Source: Clostridiales bacterium UBA1389 (lineage in GTDB: Bacteria > Bacillota > Clostridia > Oscillospirales > CAG-382). From it: a stretch of DNA of 23,236 nt. A program made the translations under genes and the position numbers. A model generated the notes under the pieces. It saw only the letters and a program-made list of their open reading frames with translations. It had not been told where the DNA came from and searched no databases. The stretch spans positions 90,915-114,150 of the forward strand of contig DBQR01000037.1 in NCBI GenBank assembly GCA_002305335.1, written 5' to 3'. Position 1 is the stretch's first letter, and every line of letters starts with the position of its first letter. Below, in pieces: positions 13,698 to 21,472 of this stretch.

Positions 13698-16145
13698 ATG
13701 GCAAAAAAGCTTTTATCCTTAACCCTCGCCCTCTTCGCCCTTGCGGCGGGTCTTTCAAACATATCAAGTCTTGTGTCCCTTGCCGAAAACAAATCCGTAA
13801 CCTTTGCCGTGGATAACGAAAACGCCGGCCGGGGAGACGGGGAGCTTATTATCTATACCCGTTCTGGGGAACACACCGGCACCAACCAGTGGGGTTATGA
13901 GGTGTGCGTCAATTCCGAAGGTATGGTTATATCCACCGGGGGGAACGACAACCTGATTCCCGATGGGGGATTCGTGGTTTCGGGGCATAACTCCATTACC
14001 GAAGGGGGAAAGCAGTCGGCAGCCTTCCTGAAAGACAATGTCAGCGTCGGGGATTATATAATCTACAACCGCAGGGTGGCCGTTATAATCGTCACAGATA
14101 AAAAAGCCTTCCCCGGTTATGACATCGCAGTCAATTACAACGGGGAAAACCGCCATCGGGGGGAGGAGGAAACCATAATCTACACCGCCGGCGCAACCAC
14201 CGACACCAATATCTGGGGTTTTGAGGTGTGTGTGGATAAAAACGGTCTGGTGATTTCGGTGGGCGGAAACAATAACTCAATCCCGACCGGGGGATATGTG
14301 GTGTCGGGGCATAACACCGCCGGAGCCTATCTTAAGGTACATATCCTGGTGGGAATGACCGCCATCCTCGACAGGGCGGGAAAAACCGTAACCTTTACAT
14401 ATACTCCCTATACCATGTATCTTTCGGATTTGTCCCGCCTTAACGAACTGTATGATTTATACGACCGGAATGCCGAAAACTGCTTGGTGGTGGATTACGA
14501 AAAGGCATCTGAAGCTCTTGAAAAGGCCAAAACCGACCTTGAATCGGCCTATTCCGACTTTGAGGAAACCGGGGATTACATGGCCTACTTCGCCTTCAGC
14601 GAGGCTTTAGCTTCGGACTTGAATAAAGTTTCCGCCCTGCTTTCGGAAAATATTCCGGTGGAATACCGGGGGGTATGGATAAGACCCGTGGAAACCACCC
14701 GCAGCCAGGTGGCGAACACGGTGCAGACCCTTTACGATAAGGGGATAAACACCCTCTGCATCGAAACCATGTACAACGGTTATATGATTATGCCAACGCC
14801 CGAAGGTTCCCTCTACGATCAGAACCCCGCCTGGAAGGGCTTTGACATGCTTCAGGCCTTTATAGAGGAATGTCATTCGAGGCAGATGGAATTACACCTC
14901 TGGCTGCCGGTGTTTTATACCGGTCACACCAACACAAAGGGGAACACCCTGTACGACAAAAAGCCGGAATGGCGTTTGGAAGACCGGAACGGAAACACCG
15001 TCTCAGACGACACCTTTCTGTTTGTAAACCCCTGCAACAGCGAGGTTCAGGATTTCCTTATAGAAACCTACAAATACATAGTCACCACCTATGACATCGA
15101 CGGCCTTCAGCTTGATTATATAAGGTTCCCCAACTCCGAATGGGGGTTTAACAAAGAAATTGTAGATGGCTTTAAAGCAAAAACCGGTATAACAGTAACC
15201 GGTTATGACCCTTCCGCAAGCTGGTGGAAAAGCTTCTGCGAATACCGGGCGTCCTTTGTCACCCAGTTCGTGGGAAAGGTAAGAAATCTGATTGACGACT
15301 TTGCCCCCGGGGTTATATTGTCGGCGGACGTGTTCCCGGACGTTTCCACCTCTGTGACCGGCGTGTGTCAGGATTACGCAACCTGGATAAGAAACGGCTG
15401 GCTTGACCTGGTTTTCCCCATGGCATACGGCGCGGGAAGTCCCGAAGCCTACTTGCCGAAGTTAAAGCAGAACAATCTTGACCCCGCCATCGCCTGCGGT
15501 CTGGGACCCTTTGAACAAAGCGTGGACGATTTTGTTTATGTCAATCAGGTGAGATACTGCCGGTTTTACGGCTGTCTTGGCCAGATTGCCTTTGAAAGCA
15601 ATGCCTACATAAATAAAGATATAGGCAAAGCCTGTATTGAAGGTCCTTATGCCGAAAGGGCGGCCACTCCCTCCTGGGACAAAATACAGTCCCTTGCCGG
15701 ATACGCCGGTTTTATAAAGCAGCGGATTAACGAAACCTGCCTGTATTTAGGCTATATGGACGAAGCGAAGGCAGCTTTCCTTACCGGTAAGATTGACGAT
15801 GCGATATCGAAGTTTGAAACCCAGAGCCAAAAGGCAATTGAGGATTTGATAACGGAATTTAACATGATAGACAATCCCTACGCTAAAAAAGCCCTGCTTG
15901 CCGACGGGGAATATCTTAAAAAAATAAACGCCCTGCCGGAAAAGGTTACGTTTTCAACCCTTCCGGGGGACGCCAACTGCGACGGCAGACTGAACGTGGC
16001 GGACTACATTTATGTAAGGCTGCATATTTTGGGAATCCACTCCCTTGAAGGTCAGGGGCTTTCAAACGCCGACATTGATTCCAACGGCAAAATAAACGTT
16101 ACGGATTATATCATCATAAGGTTAAAACTGCTGGGGATAATATAA
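13698..16145 (+). CDS. Secreted GHL10 (DUF187-type) glycoside-hydrolase-like protein with type I dockerin
   Basis: 815 residues. Signal peptide about 1-29. Two homologous small domains follow (about 43-99 and 153-207), sharing a cysteine, GGN, IPxGG and VVSGHN. A helical spacer (242-315) leads into a GHL10/DUF187 TIM barrel (about 321-650; EYRGVWIRP, then DIDGLQLDYIRFPN at 466-479, the family's acidic motif, and LVFPMAYGAG). A helical segment (660-755) precedes a dockerin (757-815) with two complete calcium loops, DANCDGRLNVAD and DIDSNGKINVTD. GHL10 proteins are thought to act on surface or cell-wall glycans; dockerins bind cohesins on scaffoldins. No cohesin is in the window. It starts 2 bp after the DUF4434-like gene, so the two are one transcript. 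Substrate unknown. Confidence 0.85.
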   Translation: MAKKLLSLTLALFALAAGLSNISSLVSLAENKSVTFAVDNENAGRGDGELIIYTRSGEHTGTNQWGYEVCVNSEGMVISTGGNDNLIPDGGFVVSGHNSITEGGKQSAAFLKDNVSVGDYIIYNRRVAVIIVTDKKAFPGYDIAVNYNGENRHRGEEETIIYTAGATTDTNIWGFEVCVDKNGLVISVGGNNNSIPTGGYVVSGHNTAGAYLKVHILVGMTAILDRAGKTVTFTYTPYTMYLSDLSRLNELYDLYDRNAENCLVVDYEKASEALEKAKTDLESAYSDFEETGDYMAYFAFSEALASDLNKVSALLSENIPVEYRGVWIRPVETTRSQVANTVQTLYDKGINTLCIETMYNGYMIMPTPEGSLYDQNPAWKGFDMLQAFIEECHSRQMELHLWLPVFYTGHTNTKGNTLYDKKPEWRLEDRNGNTVSDDTFLFVNPCNSEVQDFLIETYKYIVTTYDIDGLQLDYIRFPNSEWGFNKEIVDGFKAKTGITVTGYDPSASWWKSFCEYRASFVTQFVGKVRNLIDDFAPGVILSADVFPDVSTSVTGVCQDYATWIRNGWLDLVFPMAYGAGSPEAYLPKLKQNNLDPAIACGLGPFEQSVDDFVYVNQVRYCRFYGCLGQIAFESNAYINKDIGKACIEGPYAERAATPSWDKIQSLAGYAGFIKQRINETCLYLGYMDEAKAAFLTGKIDDAISKFETQSQKAIEDLITEFNMIDNPYAKKALLADGEYLKKINALPEKVTFSTLPGDANCDGRLNVADYIYVRLHILGIHSLEGQGLSNADIDSNGKINVTDYIIIRLKLLGII

Positions 16146-16151
16146 AATGAA

Positions 16152-16169
16152 ATCCGCCTTCGGCGGGAT
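16152..16169. repeat. Short GGCGG-type hairpin in convergent gap
   Basis: ATCCGCC - TTC - GGCGGGAT, a stem with one bulged or wobble G, directly after the dockerin-protein stop. It likely contributes to termination of the upper-strand transcript, and shares its GGCGGAT-type arms with the hairpins at 11893 and 21672. Confidence 0.6.
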
Positions 16170-16174
16170 ATAAT

Positions 16175-16199
16175 AACGGGCGGGTAAAACCCGCCTGTT
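16175..16199. terminator. Bidirectional terminator between convergent genes
   Basis: A 10-bp stem (AACGGGCGGG with CCCGCCTGTT, one G-U), loop of 5 nt. T-rich sequence follows on the plus strand (TGTTTAATT). It touches the stop codon of the minus-strand lytic transglycosylase, so on that side it forms the immediate 3' end. Confidence 0.7.
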
Positions 16200-16741
16200 T
16201 AATTGCCTAATTTGGAAGCATAAATCTCCCTTGCGGAAAATACTTTTTTAACGTACCTTTCGGTTTCCCCGAAGGGTATTTTTATTAGTGTTACCCCGTC
16301 CGGGGAATAGTTTTCGTCCTTAAGCCACAGCTTGACGTTTCTTATCCCCGCATTATAGGCGGCCACCGCCGTTTCCCAGTTGTTAAATTGACGGTAGAGA
16401 TATGCCAGATAATAGGTGCCGAAATTTATGTTTGTACCCGGGTTGCATAAATCATATTCGTCAATGCCTAATTTTTGGGCGATTTCCCCGGCGGTGGAGG
16501 GCATAAGCTGCATTAACCCCACCGCGCCGACGGAGGAAACGGCGTCCGGGTCATAGCCGCTTTCCGCATTGATTACCGCGCAGACAAGGTCGGCGGGCAC
16601 CGAATGGATATCGGCAAAATGAACTATTTCCTCCCTGTACCTTAACGGGTAATCCGCAACGAAAAACAGCTGATAAACCGCAAGGGCTCCCAGGACAAGG
16701 GTTAAAATCAAGGAAAACCCGATGATAAGCCGCTTTTTCAC
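16199..16741 (-). CDS. Lytic transglycosylase, SLT family (membrane-anchored)
   Basis: 180 residues. One N-terminal hydrophobic helix (about 5-28) acts as signal anchor. The SLT lysozyme-like domain spans about 35-170, with catalytic Glu60 in VINAESGYDPDAVSSVGAVG, GLMQLMP at 75-81, the PGTNINFGTYYLAYL helix and AVAAYNAG. Such enzymes cleave peptidoglycan glycan strands to 1,6-anhydro ends outside the membrane. The start is GTG, overlapping the coaE stop in a GTGA arrangement, so translation is coupled. The tsaC-coaE-SLT order joins unrelated housekeeping functions. Confidence 0.93.
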   Translation of the reverse strand: MKKRLIIGFSLILTLVLGALAVYQLFFVADYPLRYREEIVHFADIHSVPADLVCAVINAESGYDPDAVSSVGAVGLMQLMPSTAGEIAQKLGIDEYDLCNPGTNINFGTYYLAYLYRQFNNWETAVAAYNAGIRNVKLWLKDENYSPDGVTLIKIPFGETERYVKKVFSAREIYASKLGN

Positions 16742-17337
16742 GCCTTCCCCCTTATTTTGTCAAAGATATCCTTAGCCTTTGCCTCAAGTTCGCTGACCGT
16801 TGAATTGTTTTCGATAATAAAACGGCAGTTTTCCTTAATAAAGTCTTGGCTTTTCTGCTTTTCCAGCCGTTTTTTGGCGGCCGCGGCGTCTATACCGTCC
16901 CGGACTGCAACCCGGTTTATTGAGACGGTTTCATTTGCGACAACGCCGATAATCACGTCGCATTCCCTGTCGAACCCCGATTCAAACAGCATGGGGGCGT
17001 CAACCACGACAATTTCCGCTCCCTTTACCTTCGCTTCTTTTATTTCCCGCCTTACCCTTTCAAGGATATGCCTATGGGTTATTTCGTTTAGCTTATCATA
17101 CAGAATGCCGTCGCCAAGGGCGATTTCCCCGAGCCTTTTCCGGTTCAGGCTGCCGTCGGGGTTTAATATCCCTTTCCCGAAACAGCTTACCAGCTCATTT
17201 AGGCAGGGGGAGTCGGGTATACACACTTCCCTGCTGGTTTTGTCGGTGTCGATATATTCCGCCCCGAGGGATTTATAAAAGTACCCCACCGTGGACTTCC
17301 CGCTTCCTGTCCTGCCGGTCAAACCTATTACAATCAT
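16738..17337 (-). CDS. coaE: Dephospho-CoA kinase
   Basis: 199 residues. The N-terminal P-loop GRTGSGKST (8-16), the CoA-side motif DTDKTSREV and EIVVVDAPMLFESGFDRECD are diagnostic. The C-terminal half has the RVAVRDGIDAAAAKKRLEKQ helix typical of CoaE, whose arginines contact ATP. The enzyme phosphorylates the ribose 3'-OH of dephospho-CoA, the last step of CoA synthesis. Overlaps tsaC upstream (ATGA) and the lytic transglycosylase downstream (GTGA), so the three form one operon. Confidence 0.96.
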   Translation of the reverse strand: MIVIGLTGRTGSGKSTVGYFYKSLGAEYIDTDKTSREVCIPDSPCLNELVSCFGKGILNPDGSLNRKRLGEIALGDGILYDKLNEITHRHILERVRREIKEAKVKGAEIVVVDAPMLFESGFDRECDVIIGVVANETVSINRVAVRDGIDAAAAKKRLEKQKSQDFIKENCRFIIENNSTVSELEAKAKDIFDKIRGKA

Positions 17338-17963
17338 TCAAGCACCCTCATTATATCAGATTCGGTTATTGCGCCCTCCCGTATTATCTTCAGGCCATTT
17401 TCAACCGAAATTATGGTGGAGGCAATCCCGCTTCCGGTTCTGCCGCAGTCAAGAATGGCGTCAACCCTGCCGAAAAGATATTCCTTAACCTTTTCCCCGT
17501 CGGTGGGGGGAGGAAAATCCGAAATATTTGCGGAGGTGGCGGCAACAGGTACCCCCGCCTCCCTGAAAAGATTTATTGCAACTTGATTTGACGGAAATCT
17601 TAACCCCACCGTAGTGCCCCCGGCGGACACAATCTTGCCTATACAGTCCTTCTTTTTGGCGATAACCGTCAGGGGACCGGGGGTAAAGCGAGTTATCAGC
17701 TTTCTTTCGATATCGGTAAGATAAGCGATCTCCTCCGCCTGATTAACGGAATAAAGGTGGCAGAGCAGGGGTTTGTCGGGGTTTCTGTTTTTGGCTTTGT
17801 AGATGTTTGCGCAGGATATTTCGTCAAAGGCGTTAGCGCCTAAGCCGTACACCGTTTCGGTGGGGAAGGCAACCAACCCCCCCCGCCGGATAATTTCCCC
17901 GCATATCTTTATATATTCGATATCCCTTTGACTTCCGTCAAGATAATATATTTTGGTTTGCAT
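17334..17963 (-). CDS. tsaC: L-threonylcarbamoyladenylate synthase (TsaC/YrdC/YwlC)
   Basis: 209 residues, the short single-domain form without the C-terminal Sua5 extension. LVAFPTETVYGLGANAFDE, IYKAKNRNPDKPLLCHL (the K-x-R...KP nucleotide motif), RFTPGPLTVIAKK, GLRFPSNQVA and VPVAATSANIS are all classical. It makes threonylcarbamoyl-AMP from Thr, bicarbonate and ATP for the t6A37 modification of ANN-decoding tRNAs. First gene of the tsaC-coaE-SLT operon, with its own extended -10 promoter, divergent from metA. Confidence 0.94.
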   Translation of the reverse strand: MQTKIYYLDGSQRDIEYIKICGEIIRRGGLVAFPTETVYGLGANAFDEISCANIYKAKNRNPDKPLLCHLYSVNQAEEIAYLTDIERKLITRFTPGPLTVIAKKKDCIGKIVSAGGTTVGLRFPSNQVAINLFREAGVPVAATSANISDFPPPTDGEKVKEYLFGRVDAILDCGRTGSGIASTIISVENGLKIIREGAITESDIMRVLE

Positions 17964-17995
17964 TGTATTACTCCGCCCTTTTGGTTTCCGGCCCC

Positions 17996-18024
17996 ATTAT
18001 AACACTATTTTTATTGTTTTCCAA
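17996..18024 (-). promoter_or_regulatory. Promoter of tsaC-coaE-SLT operon
   Basis: Minus strand TTGGAA (18019-18024), 17 bp, TATAAT (17996-18001) with extended -10 TGT. It lies about 20 bp from the opposing metA promoter in the 179-bp divergent gap. Confidence 0.75.
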
Positions 18025-18043
18025 TAGTTTTTATAAAAATCTA

Positions 18044-18072
18044 TTGCCTATTTTATTATGGAATGATATAAT
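18044..18072 (+). promoter_or_regulatory. Promoter of metA-nadB-nadC
   Basis: TTGCCT (18044-18049), 17 bp, TATAAT (18067-18072) with extended -10 TGA. The leader to the metA ATG at 18143 is about 63 nt, too short for a SAM or other large riboswitch. Confidence 0.78.
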
Positions 18073-18125
18073 ATTACGATTAAGTAAAATTCTATAATAA
18101 CTTAAAGATATAATATTCGATTAAA
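18065..18125 (+). repeat. Imperfect direct repeat of the metA -10 region
   Basis: GATATAATATTACGATTAA (18065-18083) recurs as GATATAATATTCGATTAA (18107-18124), differing by a single A, 42 bp apart. The second copy again contains TATAAT but has only a poor -35 (AAAATT) at the right distance. Confidence 0.75.
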
Positions 18126-18142
18126 TGATGAGGATATGATTT

Positions 18143-19063
18143 ATGCCCATTAAAATACCCCAGTCCCTGCCGGCGGCGGAAATTCTTGAAAACGAAAATA
18201 TATTCATAATGGACGAGCAGAGGGCGGTAACCCAGGACATAAGACCTTTGAAGATCGGCATTTTGAATCTAATGCCCACCAAAGAGGTTACCGAAACCCA
18301 GCTTTTACGCCTGCTTTCCAACACGCCGTTGCAGATAGACGTTCAGCTTTTAACCACCGCCACCTATCAGTCAAAGCACACCGACGCTCACCATCTCAGT
18401 TCCTTTTATAAAACCTTCGACGAAGTAAAAAATAAGAAATTCGACGGTCTTATAATAACCGGCGCTCCCGTGGAACGCCTGGAATTCGACGATATCCATT
18501 ACTGGGAAGAGCTCTGCGGCATAATGGACTGGGCTAATCAAAACGTCTTTTCCACCCTTTATGTCTGCTGGGGCGCCTTTGCGGGGTTATATTACAACTG
18601 CAATATTAAAAAACGCCCCCTTGAAAAGAAAATAAGCGGTATCTTCCGCCACCGCACCCTTATTCCTTCCGACCCCCTTTTACGGGGATTCGACGAGGTG
18701 TTCACCGCCCCCCATTCCAGATATTCCTATGTGGCAAGGGAGGATATCGAGAAAAATGAAAAATTGAAACTCCTTGCCGTATCCGACGAAGCGGGGGTTT
18801 ACCTTGCGGCGTCAAAAAATTTCAGGCAGGTTTATGTTACGGGACACCCGGAATACGACGCCGAAACGCTGAAGCTGGAATACGAACGGGACATAAATAA
18901 AGGCTTAAACCCGGACAAGCCGGTAAACTACTTCCCCGGCGACGACGAAACCGGGGCGCCCGTCAACACCTGGCGGTCCCACGCCCACTTGCTTTATTCC
19001 AACTGGCTTAACTATTACGTTTATCAGATTACGCCTTATGATATTGAGGAGATTGGCAAATAG
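18143..19063 (+). CDS. metA: Homoserine O-acetyltransferase, MetA family
   Basis: 306 residues, collinear with MetA throughout (MPIKIPQSLPA, RPLKIGILNLMPTK, YVTGHPEYDAETL, VNTWRSHAHLLYSNWLNYYVYQITPYD in part). The catalytic Cys142 (LYVCWGAFAG), His235 and Glu237 are in place. Residue 111 is Glu (GAPVE); in this family Glu111 is associated with acetyl-CoA and Gly111, as in E. coli, with succinyl-CoA, so O-acetylhomoserine is the predicted product. This is the committed step of methionine synthesis. First gene of a run with nadB (3-bp gap) and nadC. ATG with GAGGA about 9 nt upstream. No SAM riboswitch or S-box precedes it. Confidence 0.95.
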   Translation: MPIKIPQSLPAAEILENENIFIMDEQRAVTQDIRPLKIGILNLMPTKEVTETQLLRLLSNTPLQIDVQLLTTATYQSKHTDAHHLSSFYKTFDEVKNKKFDGLIITGAPVERLEFDDIHYWEELCGIMDWANQNVFSTLYVCWGAFAGLYYNCNIKKRPLEKKISGIFRHRTLIPSDPLLRGFDEVFTAPHSRYSYVAREDIEKNEKLKLLAVSDEAGVYLAASKNFRQVYVTGHPEYDAETLKLEYERDINKGLNPDKPVNYFPGDDETGAPVNTWRSHAHLLYSNWLNYYVYQITPYDIEEIGK

Positions 19064-19066
19064 CCT

Positions 19067-20617
19067 ATGGAAAGAAGATTTCTTCCGGAATTCAAAAACG
19101 CCAAGCTGGATGTATTCCACTATGACGCCGTCGTGGTGGGGGCGGGTATCGCCGGGCTTTACGCCGCCCTTCATATATCCCCCGAATATAAAGTGGCGGT
19201 TATCGCCAAAGCCCATATCGAAGACAGCAACTCCTACCTTGCCCAGGGGGGGATTGCGGCGGTCACCACAAGGGACGATACCTATATCGCCCATATCGAG
19301 GACACCTTAAAGGCCGGCGCGGGACTCTGCGACCGTAAGGCGGTGGAGGTGCTGGTGGAGGAGGGCCCTTCCGACATCGAACAGCTTATAAAGATGGCTG
19401 TCCCCTTTGATATAAACGCCGACGGCGACCTGCTTATTACAAGGGAGGGGGGACATACCCGCAGGCGTATTCTCCACTGCGGCGGCGACGCCACCGGGCG
19501 GGAAACCACCAAGCAGCTGGGAATGATTGCGCTGCAGCGGGAAAACCTTGACTTTCATTTCAACACTTATCTGGTAGATATACTTACCGAAGACGAAAGG
19601 GTTTTCGGTGTCCTCATAATGAAGGACGGGGTTTATTCGGTAATCCGTTCGAACCACATTATCATCGCCACCGGCGGAATAGGCCAGTGCTATGATTACA
19701 CCACCAATCCCGCGGGGGCTGTGGGTGACGGGATTGCCGCCTGCCATCGGGCGGGGGCGGTTATACAGGATATGGAATTTGTCCAGTTCCACCCCACCAC
19801 CCTTATTTCCGAGGGGAAAACCGAAAGGCTGTTTCTGATATCCGAGGCGGTCCGGGGAGAAGGGGGAATACTCCGCAATTCCAAAGGGGAAGCCTTTATG
19901 AAGGACAAGCACGAGATGGCCGACCTTGCCCCAAGGGATATCGTGACCCGGGAAATCATTAAGGAATTAAAGCGTACCGGGGACGAGTTTGCCTATCTTG
20001 ACTGCACCTCTATGAAAAAGGAATTTTTCATCTCCCGCTTTCCCACCATTTATCACGAATGTCTGACAAGGGGTATAAACATACCCGACGACTTTATTCC
20101 CGTCCGTCCCGCCCAGCATTATCTTATGGGGGGGGTTAAGACCGACCTTGACGGCCAGACAAATATAAAGGGATTATACTGCTGCGGCGAATGCGCCAGA
20201 ACGGGTATTCACGGGGCGAACCGCCTTGCCTCCAATTCCCTGCTGGAATGCCTTGTCTTCGGCAGACGGGCGGCAAGCCATATAAACAATAATTTCACTC
20301 CGCCGGAAGGCAGGAAAAACCATTATAAAATAAACACTCCGGCTTATACAATAATTATTCCCGACGAAGAACTGAAGTCCTACCAAAGGCATATAAAGCA
20401 TATTCTGCAAAGCTGCGCGGGAGCAGAAAGGCGGATTCCGGAACTAAAGTACGCCATAGACGAACTCAAAGGAATAAAGCAGGTCTTTGACAATGGGGTT
20501 ATTTCAACCCCCATGGGATTCAGGGTGTACAATATGCTTACCATAGGGCTGCTTATCACCGAAAGCGCTTATAACCGGCGGGAAAGCGTGGGCGCCCACT
20601 ATATTCTGGAGGAATGA
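19067..20617 (+). CDS. nadB: L-aspartate oxidase
   Basis: 516 residues. The FAD-binding Rossmann motif VVVGAGIAGLYAALHIS lies at about 23-39, then SYLAQGGIAAV, REGGHTRRRILHCGGDATG, MEFVQFHPTTL, APRDIVTREI and GLYCCGECARTGIHGANRLASNSLLECLVFGRRAA. These distinguish NadB from succinate dehydrogenase/fumarate reductase flavoproteins, with the RRRILH and GHGAN-type blocks conserved. It oxidises aspartate to iminoaspartate for quinolinate synthesis; in anaerobes fumarate is the likely electron acceptor. The ATG has only a distant Shine-Dalgarno (GAGGAG ending 15 nt upstream), suggesting coupling to metA translation. The partner nadA is not in the window. Confidence 0.96.
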   Translation: MERRFLPEFKNAKLDVFHYDAVVVGAGIAGLYAALHISPEYKVAVIAKAHIEDSNSYLAQGGIAAVTTRDDTYIAHIEDTLKAGAGLCDRKAVEVLVEEGPSDIEQLIKMAVPFDINADGDLLITREGGHTRRRILHCGGDATGRETTKQLGMIALQRENLDFHFNTYLVDILTEDERVFGVLIMKDGVYSVIRSNHIIIATGGIGQCYDYTTNPAGAVGDGIAACHRAGAVIQDMEFVQFHPTTLISEGKTERLFLISEAVRGEGGILRNSKGEAFMKDKHEMADLAPRDIVTREIIKELKRTGDEFAYLDCTSMKKEFFISRFPTIYHECLTRGINIPDDFIPVRPAQHYLMGGVKTDLDGQTNIKGLYCCGECARTGIHGANRLASNSLLECLVFGRRAASHINNNFTPPEGRKNHYKINTPAYTIIIPDEELKSYQRHIKHILQSCAGAERRIPELKYAIDELKGIKQVFDNGVISTPMGFRVYNMLTIGLLITESAYNRRESVGAHYILEE

Positions 20618-20619
20618 AA

Positions 20620-21444
20620 ATGAGGATTTTCGACGAAATTATTATAGGCTCCCTTAAAGAGGATGCCCCCAACGGGGATATAACCACCGAATACACCGTA
20701 CCGGAGGGTACCGTGGTTTCGGGGGAGTTTATTTCCAAAGGCGACGGGGTTATCTGCGGGCTTGGAATAATTTCCCGCACCTTTGAGCTTATAGGGGGAA
20801 ATGTCGAAGTTAATTTATATTTCAAGGACGGGGACGAGGTTAAAAAAGGGGATGTCATAGCCGCCATTAAAGGCGATGCCAAAACTATCCTCATTGGGGA
20901 AAGGACCGTATTAAATCTTATCCAGCGGGCATCGGGGATTGCCACCATGACGAAAAATGCCTCAGATCAGGTTAAGGGCTATAAAGCCAAAATTACCGAC
21001 ACCAGAAAGACAATGCCGCTGCTTCGGGTCCTTGACAAGTATGCCGTCAGGGTGGGGGGAGGATATAACCACCGCTTTTCCCTTTCCGACGGGGTGCTTA
21101 TCAAGGATAACCACATAAAGGCGGCGGGCTCCGTCACCGATGCGGTAATCCGGGCGAAAGCAAAGGTCCCCCACACAATAAAGGTGGAGGTGGAGGCGGA
21201 AAACCTTGATATGCTTAGGGAGGCCATATCCGCCGGAGCCGATATTGTGATGTTGGACAACATGACAAACGGGGAAATGAAAAAGGCGGCGGAAATCGCC
21301 GCCGGCAGGGTACTGCTCGAAGCTTCCGGCAATATGGGGGATAAAAACCTTGTCGATGTGGCTAAAACCGGGGTGGATATAATATCCATCGGCGCTCTTA
21401 CCCATTCGGTCAAAGCATTGGATATAAGTTTAAAGCTGAGATAA
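20620..21444 (+). CDS. nadC: Nicotinate-nucleotide pyrophosphorylase (carboxylating), quinolinate phosphoribosyltransferase
   Basis: 274 residues from the ATG at 20620. NadC hallmarks are RTVLNLIQRASGIAT, DTRKTMPLLRVLDKYAV, GGGYNHRFSLSDGVLIKDNH, VEVEAENLD, VMLDNM and LLEASGNM, which line the quinolinate and PRPP sites. It converts quinolinate and PRPP to nicotinate mononucleotide. An in-frame ATG at 20614 overlaps the nadB stop (ATGA), but GGAGG at 20608-20612 leaves only 1 nt before it and a proper 7 nt before 20620, so the latter is preferred. Followed by a hairpin-rich element whose right end works as a terminator. Confidence 0.96.
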   Translation: MRIFDEIIIGSLKEDAPNGDITTEYTVPEGTVVSGEFISKGDGVICGLGIISRTFELIGGNVEVNLYFKDGDEVKKGDVIAAIKGDAKTILIGERTVLNLIQRASGIATMTKNASDQVKGYKAKITDTRKTMPLLRVLDKYAVRVGGGYNHRFSLSDGVLIKDNHIKAAGSVTDAVIRAKAKVPHTIKVEVEAENLDMLREAISAGADIVMLDNMTNGEMKKAAEIAAGRVLLEASGNMGDKNLVDVAKTGVDIISIGALTHSVKALDISLKLR

Positions 21445-21472
21445 AAATTTGATTTTCAAAGCAATCGAAAAT

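Noticed and set aside
9015..16145. Classical ABC sugar-uptake operon or cellulosome gene cluster
   Set aside because: No permease, ATPase, cohesin or canonical plant-polysaccharide hydrolase is encoded, so neither label is supported by the window alone.
18073..18142. SAM or T-box riboswitch upstream of metA
   Set aside because: The leader is about 63 nt, AT-rich, with no terminator-antiterminator structure; too short for either class.
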